Of a stretch of 64,000 nucleotides of DNA, positions 33,660 through 43,610 are shown piece after piece. Under the pieces are notes generated by a model, which was not told where the DNA came from, did not search any database, and saw only the letters and a program-made list of their open reading frames with translations. A program made the position numbers and the translations under genes. Every line of letters begins with the position of its first letter. The stretch's first letter is position 1. This DNA comes from Amygdalobacter indicium (lineage in GTDB: Bacteria; Bacillota; Clostridia; Saccharofermentanales; Fastidiosipilaceae), in assembly GCF_029101545.1 (NCBI RefSeq), contig NZ_CP118866.1, forward strand, positions 186,001 to 250,000, written 5' to 3'.

Positions 33660-34985
33660 GTGCTAAACTTTCTGGTTTATGTAATCGGGATGCTGCTTAT
33701 GTTTACCGGCATCTTCAGCTTGACCCTGACTCTGATTCGGCGGATTAATGATTTGTCATTAAAATACGTTTTTGCTGTCTCTTCCTGTTTAGGCATTCTG
33801 GCCGGTATAACTATTTATGTGGCAAAGCGTGTTGAGCCGAAGAAGTTGTTGCGTTTTTTAACACTTCTGAATCGTCGTTTATTGGCCGTCGCAAGTGTTC
33901 TTGTTTTGGTCGCCCTGCTTTTGTTGTTGCTTTCGCTGCTGTTTAATCGTTGGCGCCGCTTTGCAGGCGGAACTGTCGACAGCAAGGAGGCGGAACTTCA
34001 GATTGTCAGGACTTTGCGTTTCGCGGCTTTGACCGGCTTTTCGCTGAGTCTGATACCGCTTATCGCCTATTTATTGCCGCAAATGTGCTTAAAAACGGCA
34101 GAGTTTGTAGCGTTTAACGAGGAATCGATCAGCACGGGCACTTTGTTCCGCTTAATCGGCTATGCTGCCGGTTGTTTGCTGGCTTTTTTGTTCGGTTTGA
34201 GTTTGTTCCAGGTGTATAAGCGTTTGGCGCCGGGTTGTCTGTACGGTTTTGCCTGCCTTAACTATTTATTGTTGCTGCTGGATTTAGGTATGCGCGGGAT
34301 CAGCGGTGCGGCGCGTTTGAACTGGCTTTCAAGTCGCAATAATTTTGTTTTTGCGATTATGGTTTTTGAAGACAGAAGTTTACCTTATTTCGCGACGATT
34401 TATTTGCTTATGGCCTTGCTTTTGTCTGTAAGCGTCTATGCGGCGCACAGAAAATTACAAGGTGAGTTTCCGACCCCGGCAAAACGCCGGAAAGCGGCCT
34501 GGTGGCAACGTAACTGTCGCCGTTGGTCTGTGAGTTTGGCTGTTTTTGCTTTACTTTGTACATTGACGTTGACTGCAGTCAGCAGTTATATTACACGTCC
34601 GGTCAAATTGACACCGCCGGAAAATTATACGACGGAAGGTGATCAAATTATTATCGACCTGCAGCAGGTGCAGGACGGACATTTGCATCGCTTTGCCTAT
34701 AATTATCAACAGCATAACATTCGTTTTATTGTTGTCCGTAAACCGAACAGCAATGCTTACGGAGTCGGGCTGGATGCCTGTTCTATCTGTGGTATTGCCG
34801 GTTATTTCGAACGGGGCGATAATGTTGTTTGTAAGCGTTGTGATGTCGTGATGAATAAGGCGACCATCGGCTTTTTAGGCGGCTGTAATCCGGTACCGTT
34901 TCCTTATGTTGTACAGGACGGCCGAATTATAATTAACAAGGCGGATTTGGAAAAGGAAGCAAATCGTTTCCCCATAGGAGCATAA
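33660..34985 (+). CDS. DUF2318 Fe-S-containing membrane protein
   Basis: The 441-residue protein has about seven or eight membrane helices, then a C-terminal extracytoplasmic domain. That domain carries DACSICGIAGYFERG and VVCKRCDVVMN, the Cys pairs of DUF2318, and ends near CNPVPFPYV. GTG 33660 has GAGAGGGGG upstream. The protein corresponds to Cj1660 in the Campylobacter P19 cluster. It probably handles electrons or metal for the iron system. Confidence 0.85.
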   Translation: MLNFLVYVIGMLLMFTGIFSLTLTLIRRINDLSLKYVFAVSSCLGILAGITIYVAKRVEPKKLLRFLTLLNRRLLAVASVLVLVALLLLLLSLLFNRWRRFAGGTVDSKEAELQIVRTLRFAALTGFSLSLIPLIAYLLPQMCLKTAEFVAFNEESISTGTLFRLIGYAAGCLLAFLFGLSLFQVYKRLAPGCLYGFACLNYLLLLLDLGMRGISGAARLNWLSSRNNFVFAIMVFEDRSLPYFATIYLLMALLLSVSVYAAHRKLQGEFPTPAKRRKAAWWQRNCRRWSVSLAVFALLCTLTLTAVSSYITRPVKLTPPENYTTEGDQIIIDLQQVQDGHLHRFAYNYQQHNIRFIVVRKPNSNAYGVGLDACSICGIAGYFERGDNVVCKRCDVVMNKATIGFLGGCNPVPFPYVVQDGRIIINKADLEKEANRFPIGA

Positions 34986-34986
34986 A

Positions 34987-36270
34987 ATGTTTTGGAGAAT
35001 GGTAGGCGGAGCACTTTTCCGTCAAAAGAAAAAAATGGCAATGGTTGCCATGACGATTGCTTTGGGTATATCACTGGCTACCGCTTTGATGAATGTCATG
35101 TTGGGAGTCGGCGATAAGATTAATAAAGAATTAAAGGTCTACGGTGCCAATATTTCAGTTGTGCCCAAGGACGCCTCGCTGCTTGACGATTTATACGGTC
35201 TGCAGGAAGGTGCGGGAGTCAACGATAAATATTTGTACGAGGCTGATGCTCCGAAAATCAAGCAGATTTTCTGGGGTTACAATATTGTGGATTTTGCCCC
35301 TTATTTGAAAGTCCGGGCGAAAATAGTCGGAACGGATGATCAGATTCTGCTGGTCGGTACCTGGTTTGCGAAAGAGCTGAAGATTCCGACCGGAGAAACT
35401 TTACAGGCCGGAGTGCGGAATTTGAAGACCTGGTGGCGTTTGCAGGGCGACTGGCCGGCAGATGCCGATACTAAGGGTGCAATTGTCGGCTATTTGTTGG
35501 CTCAACAGAACGGTTGGCAAATAGGCAGCCGGATCAAGGTAGAAGCAGGCGGCCGGCAACAGGAATTAATTGTGCGCAGTTTGTTGAATGCCGGCGGTGA
35601 TGAGGATAAGCGCATCTATACGAATTTGCAGGCAGCGCAGCAATTGGCAGATTTGGAGGGGAAAATATCCGGTATTGACGTGTCGGCTTTGACTACCCCG
35701 GATAATGCTTTGGCACGCAAAGCTTCGGTCAATCCCGATTCTTTGACTCCGACGGAAAGGGATACCTGGTATTGCACGGCTTATACCGGCTCTATTTGTT
35801 ATCAAATTCAGGAGGTCGTGCGTGACGGCGTTGCCAAGCCTATAAGACAGGTAGCCGAATCGGAGGGAACAATTCTTAATAAAACCAAATTGCTGATGCT
35901 TTTAATTACTGTTCTCAGCTCTATCGGCTCGGCTCTGGGAATCAGTAATCTGGTAACAGCGTCGGTTATGGAACGGGGCCAGGAAATCGGCCTGATTAAG
36001 GCCGTCGGCGGGCGTGATATTCGGATTATTATTTTGATTTTGACCGAAATTATACTTACCGGTCTCATCGGCGGTACTTGCGGCTATGTTATAGGCTTGG
36101 GATTCGCACAAATTATCGGTTTGACGGTCTTCGGCACGACGATACCGTTGGCGATTATGGTTATTCCGATTGATTTGCTTGTTTTGCTGGCCGTTATTCT
36201 GGTGGGCAGTATTCCGGCAATTCGTTATCTGTTATGTTTGAAGCCGACGGAAGTTTTGCACGGGAGGTAA
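34987..36270 (+). CDS. FtsX-like ABC permease, iron cluster, first
   Basis: The 427-residue protein has one N-terminal helix, a large extracytoplasmic (MacB-like) domain (about 45-285) and three C-terminal helices of the FtsX domain (ITVLSSIGSALGISNLVTAS, with MERGQEIGLIKAVGG). GGAG precedes ATG 34987, two bases after the previous stop. This type works mechanically across the membrane. It corresponds to Cj1661 and pairs with the next gene. Confidence 0.85.
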   Translation: MFWRMVGGALFRQKKKMAMVAMTIALGISLATALMNVMLGVGDKINKELKVYGANISVVPKDASLLDDLYGLQEGAGVNDKYLYEADAPKIKQIFWGYNIVDFAPYLKVRAKIVGTDDQILLVGTWFAKELKIPTGETLQAGVRNLKTWWRLQGDWPADADTKGAIVGYLLAQQNGWQIGSRIKVEAGGRQQELIVRSLLNAGGDEDKRIYTNLQAAQQLADLEGKISGIDVSALTTPDNALARKASVNPDSLTPTERDTWYCTAYTGSICYQIQEVVRDGVAKPIRQVAESEGTILNKTKLLMLLITVLSSIGSALGISNLVTASVMERGQEIGLIKAVGGRDIRIIILILTEIILTGLIGGTCGYVIGLGFAQIIGLTVFGTTIPLAIMVIPIDLLVLLAVILVGSIPAIRYLLCLKPTEVLHGR

Positions 36271-36273
36271 AAT

Positions 36274-37479
36274 ATGCGTACAAAATCAATGTATTTAAAG
36301 ATGATTCTCTGTTCGTTATTGCGCCGCCGTTCCAGAATGCTGATAGCTTTGTTGGCCGTAGCCATCGGTTCGACAATAATGTCAGGTATGATTACGATTT
36401 ACTACGATATTCCACGTCAATTGGGCAAGGAATTTCGTTCTTACGGCGCCAATTTTATGATTTTGTCGGAGAATAACGCCAAAATTACGGCAGACCAGTT
36501 TGCGACGATAAAAGAAATTTTGCAGACGAAAAAGCTGGTCGGCATGGCTCCTTATCGTTATGAAACGACGAAAATTAATCAGCATCCTTATATTTTAGCC
36601 GGAACCGACATGGACGAGGCGAAGAAGAACAGTCCGTTCTGGTACATCGAGGGTGAATGGGCCGACAGTCAAGATTCCGATGAAGTTATGATCGGGAAAG
36701 AGGTTGCTCGAACTTTAAGTCTGACCGTCGGTGATACATTTACCGTCCAGGGTGTCCTTTACGGGCGGGATGTTGTGGCTTCCAAAGTGACGCATACGGC
36801 GGAAGATTATAAGAAAAAAGATGCTTTTAAGGATTATTATCGCAGTAAATTAAAAGTTAAGGGCATTATTACGACCGGCGGGGCGGAAGAAAGCTTTATT
36901 TTTCTGAACTTACCCAAGTTGAAAAGTTTGTTGGCCGATACGCAGATGCGTTTAGACGGTATCGAGTGCAGTATCGAAGCGAATGCCGGAGAGTTGGAGA
37001 AAACGGCTAAGGAAATTACGCAGGCTTTACCCGGTATAGTCGGTCGTCCGGTCAGAAGAGTGACGCAGTCGCAGGATATTGTTTTGGGAAAATTACAAAT
37101 TCTGGTTCTGCTGGTTGATACGGTTGTGCTGTTTTTAACGGTTATTTCGGTGTTGACAACAATGATTGCCGTGGTGACGGAACGCCGCAAGGAAATCGGC
37201 TTGAAAAAGGCGTTGGGAGCGCCGGATCGCAGCATTATTGCCGAATTTATCGGCGAAGGTGCAGGAATCGGTGTTATAGGCGGTGCTTTGGGTGTCGCTT
37301 TCGGCTTCCTGTTCGCCCAACAGGTCAGTTTGAGTGTTTTCGGGCGAGCAATTGAATTTTCCTGGTGGATAATTCCTGTAACACTTATTATCTCAGTATT
37401 TGTTACGGTGTTGGCAAGTATTTGGCCTGTTAAACAGGCGACGAAGGTTGATCCGGCTTTGGTGCTGCGGGGCGAATAA
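36274..37479 (+). CDS. FtsX-like ABC permease, iron cluster, second
   Basis: The 401-residue protein has the same layout: N-terminal helix, extracytoplasmic domain (about 40-270) and FtsX domain (VVLFLTVISVLTTMIAVVTE, RRKEIGLKKALGAP). GGGAGG precedes the ATG. It corresponds to Cj1662. With the previous permease and the next ATPase it forms a heterodimeric MacB/LolCDE-like machine. Confidence 0.85.
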   Translation: MRTKSMYLKMILCSLLRRRSRMLIALLAVAIGSTIMSGMITIYYDIPRQLGKEFRSYGANFMILSENNAKITADQFATIKEILQTKKLVGMAPYRYETTKINQHPYILAGTDMDEAKKNSPFWYIEGEWADSQDSDEVMIGKEVARTLSLTVGDTFTVQGVLYGRDVVASKVTHTAEDYKKKDAFKDYYRSKLKVKGIITTGGAEESFIFLNLPKLKSLLADTQMRLDGIECSIEANAGELEKTAKEITQALPGIVGRPVRRVTQSQDIVLGKLQILVLLVDTVVLFLTVISVLTTMIAVVTERRKEIGLKKALGAPDRSIIAEFIGEGAGIGVIGGALGVAFGFLFAQQVSLSVFGRAIEFSWWIIPVTLIISVFVTVLASIWPVKQATKVDPALVLRGE

Positions 37480-37497
37480 TAATAAGAGGTAAGAATT

Positions 37498-38268
37498 ATG
37501 GCAAATGATATAAAAGAAAAGCAACCGGAAAATCGGCCGGCGGCAGTAAAAGTAAGCGGGCAGAAGACGGTAATTGCGCCTTTGCCGACGGATCACGATC
37601 CGCGCCCGGTGCTGGTGGCGCTGCGGGATGTGTCGAAGATTTATGCCAATGTTAATGCTTTGAAAGATATAAATCTGGACGTGCACAAAGGTGAATGGCT
37701 GTCAATTATGGGATCTTCCGGTTCCGGTAAGACGACAATGATGAATATCATAGGCTGTTTGGACAAGCCGGTGGCCGGAGCAGTTTATCTTGACGGCGAA
37801 GATGTGACGAAGAAAAATCAGCATGAGCTGACAACTATCAGACGGGAAAAAATCGGCTTGATTTTTCAACAGTTTCACTTGATTCAATATTTAACGGCAC
37901 TGGAGAATGTGATGGTTGCACAATATTATCACAGTATGCCGGATGAAAAAGAAGCTTTAGCCGCTTTGGACAAAGTAGGATTAAAGGATCGGGCGAAGCA
38001 TTTACCGAACCAATTATCAGGCGGCGAACAGCAAAGAGTTTGCATCGCCAGAGCTTTGATTAATAACCCGGAGATTATTCTGGCGGACGAACCTACAGGT
38101 AATCTGGATGAAACGAACGAGAAAATGGTGCTTGAAATTTTGCGTAATCTGCATCAGGAAGGCGCGACAATTGTTGTGGTCACGCATGATCCGGAAGTGG
38201 GGGAAGAAGCGGAACGTAAAGTGATTCTTGATTACGGGCGCATCAAAGATGTTATAGAATTATCCTAA
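37498..38268 (+). CDS. LolD/MacB-type ABC ATPase, iron cluster
   Basis: The 256-residue protein has an unusual N-terminal extension of about 40 residues, then Walker A GSSGSGKTT, Q-loop QQFHLIQYLTALENV, signature LSGGEQQRVCIARA, Walker B ILADEPTGNLDE and H-loop VVVTHD. It powers the two preceding FtsX permeases and corresponds to Cj1663. AAGAGG precedes the ATG. Confidence 0.9.
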   Translation: MANDIKEKQPENRPAAVKVSGQKTVIAPLPTDHDPRPVLVALRDVSKIYANVNALKDINLDVHKGEWLSIMGSSGSGKTTMMNIIGCLDKPVAGAVYLDGEDVTKKNQHELTTIRREKIGLIFQQFHLIQYLTALENVMVAQYYHSMPDEKEALAALDKVGLKDRAKHLPNQLSGGEQQRVCIARALINNPEIILADEPTGNLDETNEKMVLEILRNLHQEGATIVVVTHDPEVGEEAERKVILDYGRIKDVIELS

Positions 38269-38398
38269 TTTCACTTCAGCTGCGGCTGCAAAAGCTGTAA
38301 AACCGGTGATCAGCGACTTGATTGGCGAGCCGGACATAATTTAAGGATTTGAGAAGTTGCGAGGCTTCTTGAAAATTATTGTTTTTTGGAGGTGCGAA

Positions 38399-38848
38399 AT
38401 GCACAAATATAGATATTTAAAGATTGTCAGCTTGATTCAAGCTTTATTGGGCCTGATTTTGGCAGCAATGTCATTCATTCTGGTCCCTGTTTGTCCGCCC
38501 ATGCACGGTATGCATATGTCCTGCTTCTATACGGGAATTTTAGTGACCTGCAGCGGCATTATCATTTTGATTTTAGCTGCTTTGAATTATTTCCTGCAAA
38601 AAGACGGTTGGAATAAATTAATTGCCCTGGTGCAGATTATTATCGCCGCCTTAGCTTATATGATTCCGAGTAAAATTATTCCGGTTGCCATCGGCACCAA
38701 TATGCAGGGACATACCAGATTTATCGGTCTGTGCATGAAACCGATGCCCTGTTGGAACAGCTTCCGCGCTTCCAGTATTTGTTTGCTGTTGATTGTCATA
38801 ATCGCTTTAGTTTATTTGGCAATGCAGTATGTGATGAAGAAAGACTAG
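38399..38848 (+). CDS. DUF4418 membrane protein rich in Met, Cys and His
   Basis: The 149-residue protein has four membrane helices. The external loops carry CPPMHGMHMSC (after helix 1) and CMKPMPCW (before helix 4), patterns that could bind iron or copper. DUF4418 has no proven role; its place in an iron cluster suggests metal handling. ATG 38399 is chosen because GGAGGTG lies just upstream. Confidence 0.75.
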   Translation: MHKYRYLKIVSLIQALLGLILAAMSFILVPVCPPMHGMHMSCFYTGILVTCSGIIILILAALNYFLQKDGWNKLIALVQIIIAALAYMIPSKIIPVAIGTNMQGHTRFIGLCMKPMPCWNSFRASSICLLLIVIIALVYLAMQYVMKKD

Positions 38849-38916
38849 AATGATTCTTTGTTGTTTCCGGTCCGGGATAAGGACCGGAGACAGGTATTAT
38901 AGACATAGGTGAAGTG

Positions 38917-40122
38917 ATGGAAAATAAATTTTCATTCCATAAATTGGCTAAAGCCAATATACAGCACAAACCCCTGCGCAGTTTCTTTTTACTGCTGATA
39001 GTTTTTCTTTTCAGTTTAGCAGTTTTCAGCGGCTCTCTGTTCATTAATGCCCTCTCCGGCGGCGTGTTGCAGGTGTCCGCCCGGATGGGTGCGGATATTA
39101 TGATTGTACCTTCCGGTTATAAGACAAATGTGGAAGCGGTTTTACTTAAAGGGGAACCTTCTACTTTTTATTTGCCGCAAGATACTTTGGAGGTGCTCAA
39201 GCAGCAACCGGGTGTGCTGAAAACCACGCCGCAGTTGTATATTGCTACCTTATCCGCCTCCTGCTGTTCTTATCCGCTGCAAATTATCGGCATTGATACG
39301 GCTAGCGATTTTCTGGTACAGCCATGGCTGAGGCAGACTTTGCCCCGCACTTTGCAGGATGATGAAGCGCTGGTCGGCTACAACATTGTCGGTGAGGCGG
39401 GAGAAAAAATCAAATTCTTCGGTAAAGAGTTAAAGATAGCCGGGCGTCTGAGCAAAACCGGCATGGGCTTCGACGGTACCGTGTTTGTTAATATGAATAC
39501 AGCGAAAAAGCTGGTTCAGGCCGGAGCGTCCAAAGGTGTGCAAAAGGCGGTGGATAACAGCCAGGTCAGCGTGGTGATGGTCAAGGTTAAATCGGGTTTG
39601 GACCCGATCAAGGTCGCCGGTATTATTTCTAAAAATTGCAGTAATCGCGGAATTTTCGCCATGGCCAGCAAGAGCTTTGTCAACGACTTGGCGGATAAGC
39701 TTTATTTGTTGGCGGGATTCATCCGCTTTTCTTTAGTCGGCTTATGGGTGATGGCGCTTGTTATTTTGGCGCTGAGCTTTACAACTATGATTAATGAGCG
39801 CAAACGGGAATTGAGTGCTTTAAGAATTTTAGGGGCAAGGCGCAAACAATTGGTACAAATTGTTCTGGCTGAGGCCTGGCAGTTAAGCTTCAGCGGCAGC
39901 CTGGCCGGCACTCTTTGCGGTTTACTTGTAACTTTGATCAGTTTCCCTTTGTTGGCAAATCGCTGGTCGATGCCTTTGCCGCAGCCGGCGTGGACAACAT
40001 ATTTGCTTTTTGCCTGCTTTACCTTGATTGTCGGGATGGCAGTCGGGCCTTTGGCTTCATTGCCTGCTGCCGTGAAAGTCAGTAAACGGGATGCTTATAC
40101 CAGTATGAGGGAGACGGACTGA
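38917..40122 (+). CDS. FtsX-like ABC permease of a second transport pair
   Basis: The 401-residue protein has an N-terminal helix (LRSFFLLLIVFLFSLAVFSG), an extracytoplasmic domain (about 45-260) containing SASCCSYPLQIIG, and an FtsX domain (INERKRELSALRILGARRKQ). Its stop codon overlaps the ATPase start. It is only distantly like the two earlier permeases, so this is a separate pump, possibly for metal or a chelate. Confidence 0.85.
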   Translation: MENKFSFHKLAKANIQHKPLRSFFLLLIVFLFSLAVFSGSLFINALSGGVLQVSARMGADIMIVPSGYKTNVEAVLLKGEPSTFYLPQDTLEVLKQQPGVLKTTPQLYIATLSASCCSYPLQIIGIDTASDFLVQPWLRQTLPRTLQDDEALVGYNIVGEAGEKIKFFGKELKIAGRLSKTGMGFDGTVFVNMNTAKKLVQAGASKGVQKAVDNSQVSVVMVKVKSGLDPIKVAGIISKNCSNRGIFAMASKSFVNDLADKLYLLAGFIRFSLVGLWVMALVILALSFTTMINERKRELSALRILGARRKQLVQIVLAEAWQLSFSGSLAGTLCGLLVTLISFPLLANRWSMPLPQPAWTTYLLFACFTLIVGMAVGPLASLPAAVKVSKRDAYTSMRETD

Positions 40123-40808
40123 TGCTTGAAATTAACGGTTTGACGAAAAAATATAAGCGGGGAGAACAAATTGTTCCGGCCGTGTGCGATTTAAGTATGA
40201 CGGTGGCCGACGGCGAGTTTGTGCATATTGTCGGTCATTCAGGCAGCGGCAAGTCGACGCTTTTGAGTTTGATTGCCGGACTTTTAACACCTGATGCGGG
40301 CGAAATTAAAATTGCTGCTGCCCCTTTTTCGACTTTGGCGGATGAGGAGCGGGCGGTGTTTCGCAATCATAATATCGGTGTAATTCCGCAAATGCCGACG
40401 TTGTTGGCGGCGCTTAATGTTTTTGACAATGTCGCTTTACCTTGGTATTTGGCTAAGAAAGATGGCGATGTTGCCGGTCGGGTCTGGTATTTGCTCGACG
40501 AGTTGGGGATCCGCGATTTGGCGGCAGCTTTGCCGCATACTTTGTCGGGCGGCGAAATTCGGCGAGTTTTAATTGCCCGGGCTTTGATGATGGAGCCGAA
40601 ATTGATTTTGGCGGATGAGCCGACATCGGATTTGGATCCGACGCGGACGAAGGAAGTTATGGAGCTGTTTCAGCGCATTAATCGGCAGGGAACGACCCTG
40701 GTCGTCGTTACGCACGAAACTGATACTCTGAGCTACGGCGATCGGGTTTTGGAGTTGTCCGGCGGCAAGTTCGTTACTTGTCAGCAGTCGCACGTTCAGG
40801 GCAGGTGA
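40122..40808 (+). CDS. LolD/MacB-type ABC ATPase of the second pair
   Basis: The 228-residue protein has Walker A GHSGSGKST, Q-loop IPQMPTLLAALNVFDN, signature LSGGEIRRVLIARA, Walker B ILADEPTSDLDP and H-loop VVVTHE. It overlaps the permease stop by one base (tgATG arrangement), so the two are coupled. Probable motor of the preceding permease. Confidence 0.9.
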   Translation: MLEINGLTKKYKRGEQIVPAVCDLSMTVADGEFVHIVGHSGSGKSTLLSLIAGLLTPDAGEIKIAAAPFSTLADEERAVFRNHNIGVIPQMPTLLAALNVFDNVALPWYLAKKDGDVAGRVWYLLDELGIRDLAAALPHTLSGGEIRRVLIARALMMEPKLILADEPTSDLDPTRTKEVMELFQRINRQGTTLVVVTHETDTLSYGDRVLELSGGKFVTCQQSHVQGR

Positions 40809-40816
40809 GCAGATTA

Positions 40817-42424
40817 ATGATGAGATTTATTCGTACTTTGAGAAGCTTTTATATAACAAAACGGCGAAAAACAAGAGCGGCGGCAAGTTACAGAAAGCCG
40901 GCAATTGTGCTGGCGGCGCTGCTGTTTATGGCCTCGACGATTTTATCAGCTTGTCAGAAAAATAAATTAAATTCAATAGAAGAAAAACTCGGAAAAGATC
41001 AAGGAACAATCGAGCAGCAAACGGTCAAGCGGCGGGACCTTAACGTGGCTATTGCCGCCTTACCGCGCCATCAGCGCCCGGAATTTGCCCAAACTTTGAC
41101 GGAAAAAGCTTTAATTGATCAGTTGTATGAAGGTCCGGTAACTTTTCACAATAATAGAATCCGTTTACAACAGGCGGAAAAAATTACGTCCAATGCTGCC
41201 AAAACCGTTTGGACAATTAAGCTGCGCCCGGATTTACGCTGGTCGGACGGCAGTCGAATTACAGCGGAAGATTATCGTCAAAGTTGGTTGCGCTATCTGA
41301 CGGAGCCTGAGGCGGAAGCTTATCGGGCTTGGATTATTCTCAATGCTGAAGCGTTTACTCAAGGAAAAGTTACGGCGGAAAAGGTGGGAATTAAGGCGCA
41401 GGACGATACTTTGACTTTAACTTTGCAACGTCCGCTGCCGAATTTACCGGCCTGGTTGACACAGAGCTTTTTTTGCCCGAGTAAATTTACTGCTGACGGT
41501 AAAGCTTTATATAACGGAGCTTATCAATTGAGCAGTGTAAGTGAGAAAGATATTAAATTGCAGGCTAATCGCTTTTACTGGGATGAGGTAAATGTTTGGC
41601 TGAAAGATATCAATATTAAGGTTATTCCGGATGAAATTCAGGCTTATGAAGCTTATCATACGGGAATAATTGATTTTATCGGTGAGCCGTTTTATGCTAT
41701 CGCCAAAGATCGGCGGGCGGCGGCCGTGAGCAGCGCGGAACACCTGACTTTCCCTTTAGCTCGTTTAGGTTATATAAAGTTGGAAAATCTTAAGCATCCG
41801 CTTTTTGCTGCAGCAGAAAAAAGACAGGCTTTGTATACCCTGCTGGATGCGCCTTTTCAGTCCCGTGTTATTCTGCAGGACGGTTCGGCGGCTTGGCCGC
41901 AACGCTTAACGCCCGATCAGGCAATGCGGCAGCAGGCGACGGAAACTTTGAAAAAAGGTTTATCTGCAGCCGACTTGGAGAGCTTAACCGATAATAGTAC
42001 AGTCGGTGTAGGCGGACAGACAATTCTGGAGAATCGTCTGTTGGTCAGCGTCAGTAAAGATTGGTTGAATGCTTTGCGGATTCGTTTCCATTTGCTAAGA
42101 GTTGCGCCGCCGGATAAACCGGTAGATTTCAGGTACTGTACGGAACAGGCGCCGACAGATTCACCGGACAGTCTGCTGCAACTTTGGTCTTTACGACATA
42201 TGTTGCAACTTGATAAGAAAACGGAACAGGCTGTTTGGCCGACAGGTGAGCTAAGTGACGCGGAGGAGGCGGAATTGCAGCAATTATGGCAGAAATTGCC
42301 GACTGAACTGGCACTTTTGCCTTTGACGACCCGTTTCGCTCTGATTATGACCCGTCCGAATTTGGTTGGGGTGAATGTCGATAAAACGGGCAGAATGCTT
42401 CTGAGCGATTTACAATGGCGTTAA
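40817..42424 (+). CDS. Family-5 (peptide-type) solute-binding lipoprotein
   Basis: The 535-residue protein has an N-terminal basic helix with lipobox LSAC (Cys about 46) and the SBP_bac_5/OppA fold: WTIKLRPDLRWSDGSRITAE, then FYWDEVNVWLKDINIKVIPD. No Opp-type permeases are in the window, so it is an orphan of that kind or was recruited to the neighbouring FtsX-type pump. It may bind a peptide, nickel or a metal chelate. ATG 40817 is chosen so the signal segment starts near MMRFIRTLRSF. Confidence 0.75.
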   Translation: MMRFIRTLRSFYITKRRKTRAAASYRKPAIVLAALLFMASTILSACQKNKLNSIEEKLGKDQGTIEQQTVKRRDLNVAIAALPRHQRPEFAQTLTEKALIDQLYEGPVTFHNNRIRLQQAEKITSNAAKTVWTIKLRPDLRWSDGSRITAEDYRQSWLRYLTEPEAEAYRAWIILNAEAFTQGKVTAEKVGIKAQDDTLTLTLQRPLPNLPAWLTQSFFCPSKFTADGKALYNGAYQLSSVSEKDIKLQANRFYWDEVNVWLKDINIKVIPDEIQAYEAYHTGIIDFIGEPFYAIAKDRRAAAVSSAEHLTFPLARLGYIKLENLKHPLFAAAEKRQALYTLLDAPFQSRVILQDGSAAWPQRLTPDQAMRQQATETLKKGLSAADLESLTDNSTVGVGGQTILENRLLVSVSKDWLNALRIRFHLLRVAPPDKPVDFRYCTEQAPTDSPDSLLQLWSLRHMLQLDKKTEQAVWPTGELSDAEEAELQQLWQKLPTELALLPLTTRFALIMTRPNLVGVNVDKTGRMLLSDLQWR

Positions 42425-42440
42425 AAAAGCGGCGATTAGA

Positions 42441-42481
42441 GCGGCGATTAGGCTTCTACATGAAGTTAATCGCCGTTTTTA
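42441..42481. terminator. Bidirectional terminator between the iron and citrate clusters
   Basis: GGCGATTA (42442-42449) pairs with TAATCGCC (42467-42474) and is followed by T on the plus strand. The right arm includes the citC stop codon. A 12-bp tandem copy GCGGCGATTAGA/GCGGCGATTAGG gives the left arm twice, so two alternative stems are possible. Confidence 0.7.
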
Positions 42482-43521
42482 ATTTTGTTTATTATAGGGG
42501 AGGCAGCCGGACTTTGCAGAAATTCCAGGGTGCTTGGTGGCAGCATTTCCTGCAGAACGGCATAATGGTCTTCTTTGATTGCCCGGCGGACAGTAGAAGC
42601 GCTGATAATTTCCGACCCTATTTTTTTGCGCGGAATAATGCAGCAACTTAAGCCGTTACGCTGTAATTCTTCGGCTAAAACCCGATTATAAATAGCGGTG
42701 GTTTTACTTAGCGGTTCAGTACCTAAAAAGCGTTTGCCGATTTTCAATTTTTCAGCAATTTTACAAAAGATACCGGCCTCAATTTCCGCCTGCGATTCTA
42801 CCGCCGCCGCAGAATCGGGTTGGAAATAAGCAGGAAAAGTTGCTGTACTGACAATATAGTAGCCGCTGTCATGATAGACTAAATTTTTAATAGAGGCAGT
42901 TCCTTTCCGGACCAATTCTTTTCTCACTTTGAAGGGAAAAACGCTATGGTCGGCACTGACTATAAATAAATGCAGCAGGTCGACTTCGGCGGCCGCCTTG
43001 CTGATAAGATACAAATGCCCGGCAGTAAAGGGATTGGCGTTGAGGACGATTGCGCCGGCGTTTATCCCGGCAGAAACAGCGGAATTGTCGACCTCAAGAC
43101 TTTCCTGCAAAAGCTTGTTGAGATAAGTGTCAAAGGCGTGCGCCTGATTTTCCATGAAGATAATACCGTCGGCGGCAGTCTGCAGCAGATGAAAACCGAG
43201 ATTTTCCAAAGGAGCGAGATTTTCGGCCTTGGTGTAAACGAAAAGCTGTTTGTAGCCGCGGGTGAATTGTTGCTTCATAATGGCGCTGACAAGCGGAGCC
43301 AATAATCCTTGATTTTGCCAAGCCGGTTTCACAGCCAGGCAGCGCAGCGTGTTTTCAAAACAGCCGGCGGTAGCGACAAGTTCATCTTCCGGTGTATATA
43401 ATCCTAAAATATAATCCAAATTGCGATCTAATTTGATTTTAACTTCCTGCAATAGTCTGTTAAGTTCATCATATTCCTGCCGACTTTGAGGCAAGATGCG
43501 GCGTATTTGTAAATCAAACAT
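42466..43521 (-). CDS. citC: [Citrate (pro-3S)-lyase] ligase
   Basis: This enzyme activates citrate lyase by acetylating the thiol of its prosthetic group with acetate and ATP. The 351-residue protein has an N-terminal GNAT-like part (about 1-125) and a C-terminal nucleotidyltransferase domain with NANPFTAGHLYLISKAA (HIGH-like) and the ISASTVRRAI motif. Family length is normal. It diverges from birA, and on the plus side an AT-rich 75-bp gap holds the promoters (a TATAAT lies at 43560). Confidence 0.9.
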   Translation of the reverse strand: MFDLQIRRILPQSRQEYDELNRLLQEVKIKLDRNLDYILGLYTPEDELVATAGCFENTLRCLAVKPAWQNQGLLAPLVSAIMKQQFTRGYKQLFVYTKAENLAPLENLGFHLLQTAADGIIFMENQAHAFDTYLNKLLQESLEVDNSAVSAGINAGAIVLNANPFTAGHLYLISKAAAEVDLLHLFIVSADHSVFPFKVRKELVRKGTASIKNLVYHDSGYYIVSTATFPAYFQPDSAAAVESQAEIEAGIFCKIAEKLKIGKRFLGTEPLSKTTAIYNRVLAEELQRNGLSCCIIPRKKIGSEIISASTVRRAIKEDHYAVLQEMLPPSTLEFLQSPAASPIINKIKNGD

Positions 43522-43610
43522 CAGTTGTATCCTTCACATTTTATCTATCCGAGAGTGTCTTATAATTTAGAGGATAGATTTTCCGTAATCATAACATGAG
43601 GAGTGAAGAA

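Noticed and set aside
42441..42465. 12-bp tandem copy as a mobile element footprint
   Set aside because: It is confined to the terminator stem and is better explained by local slippage.
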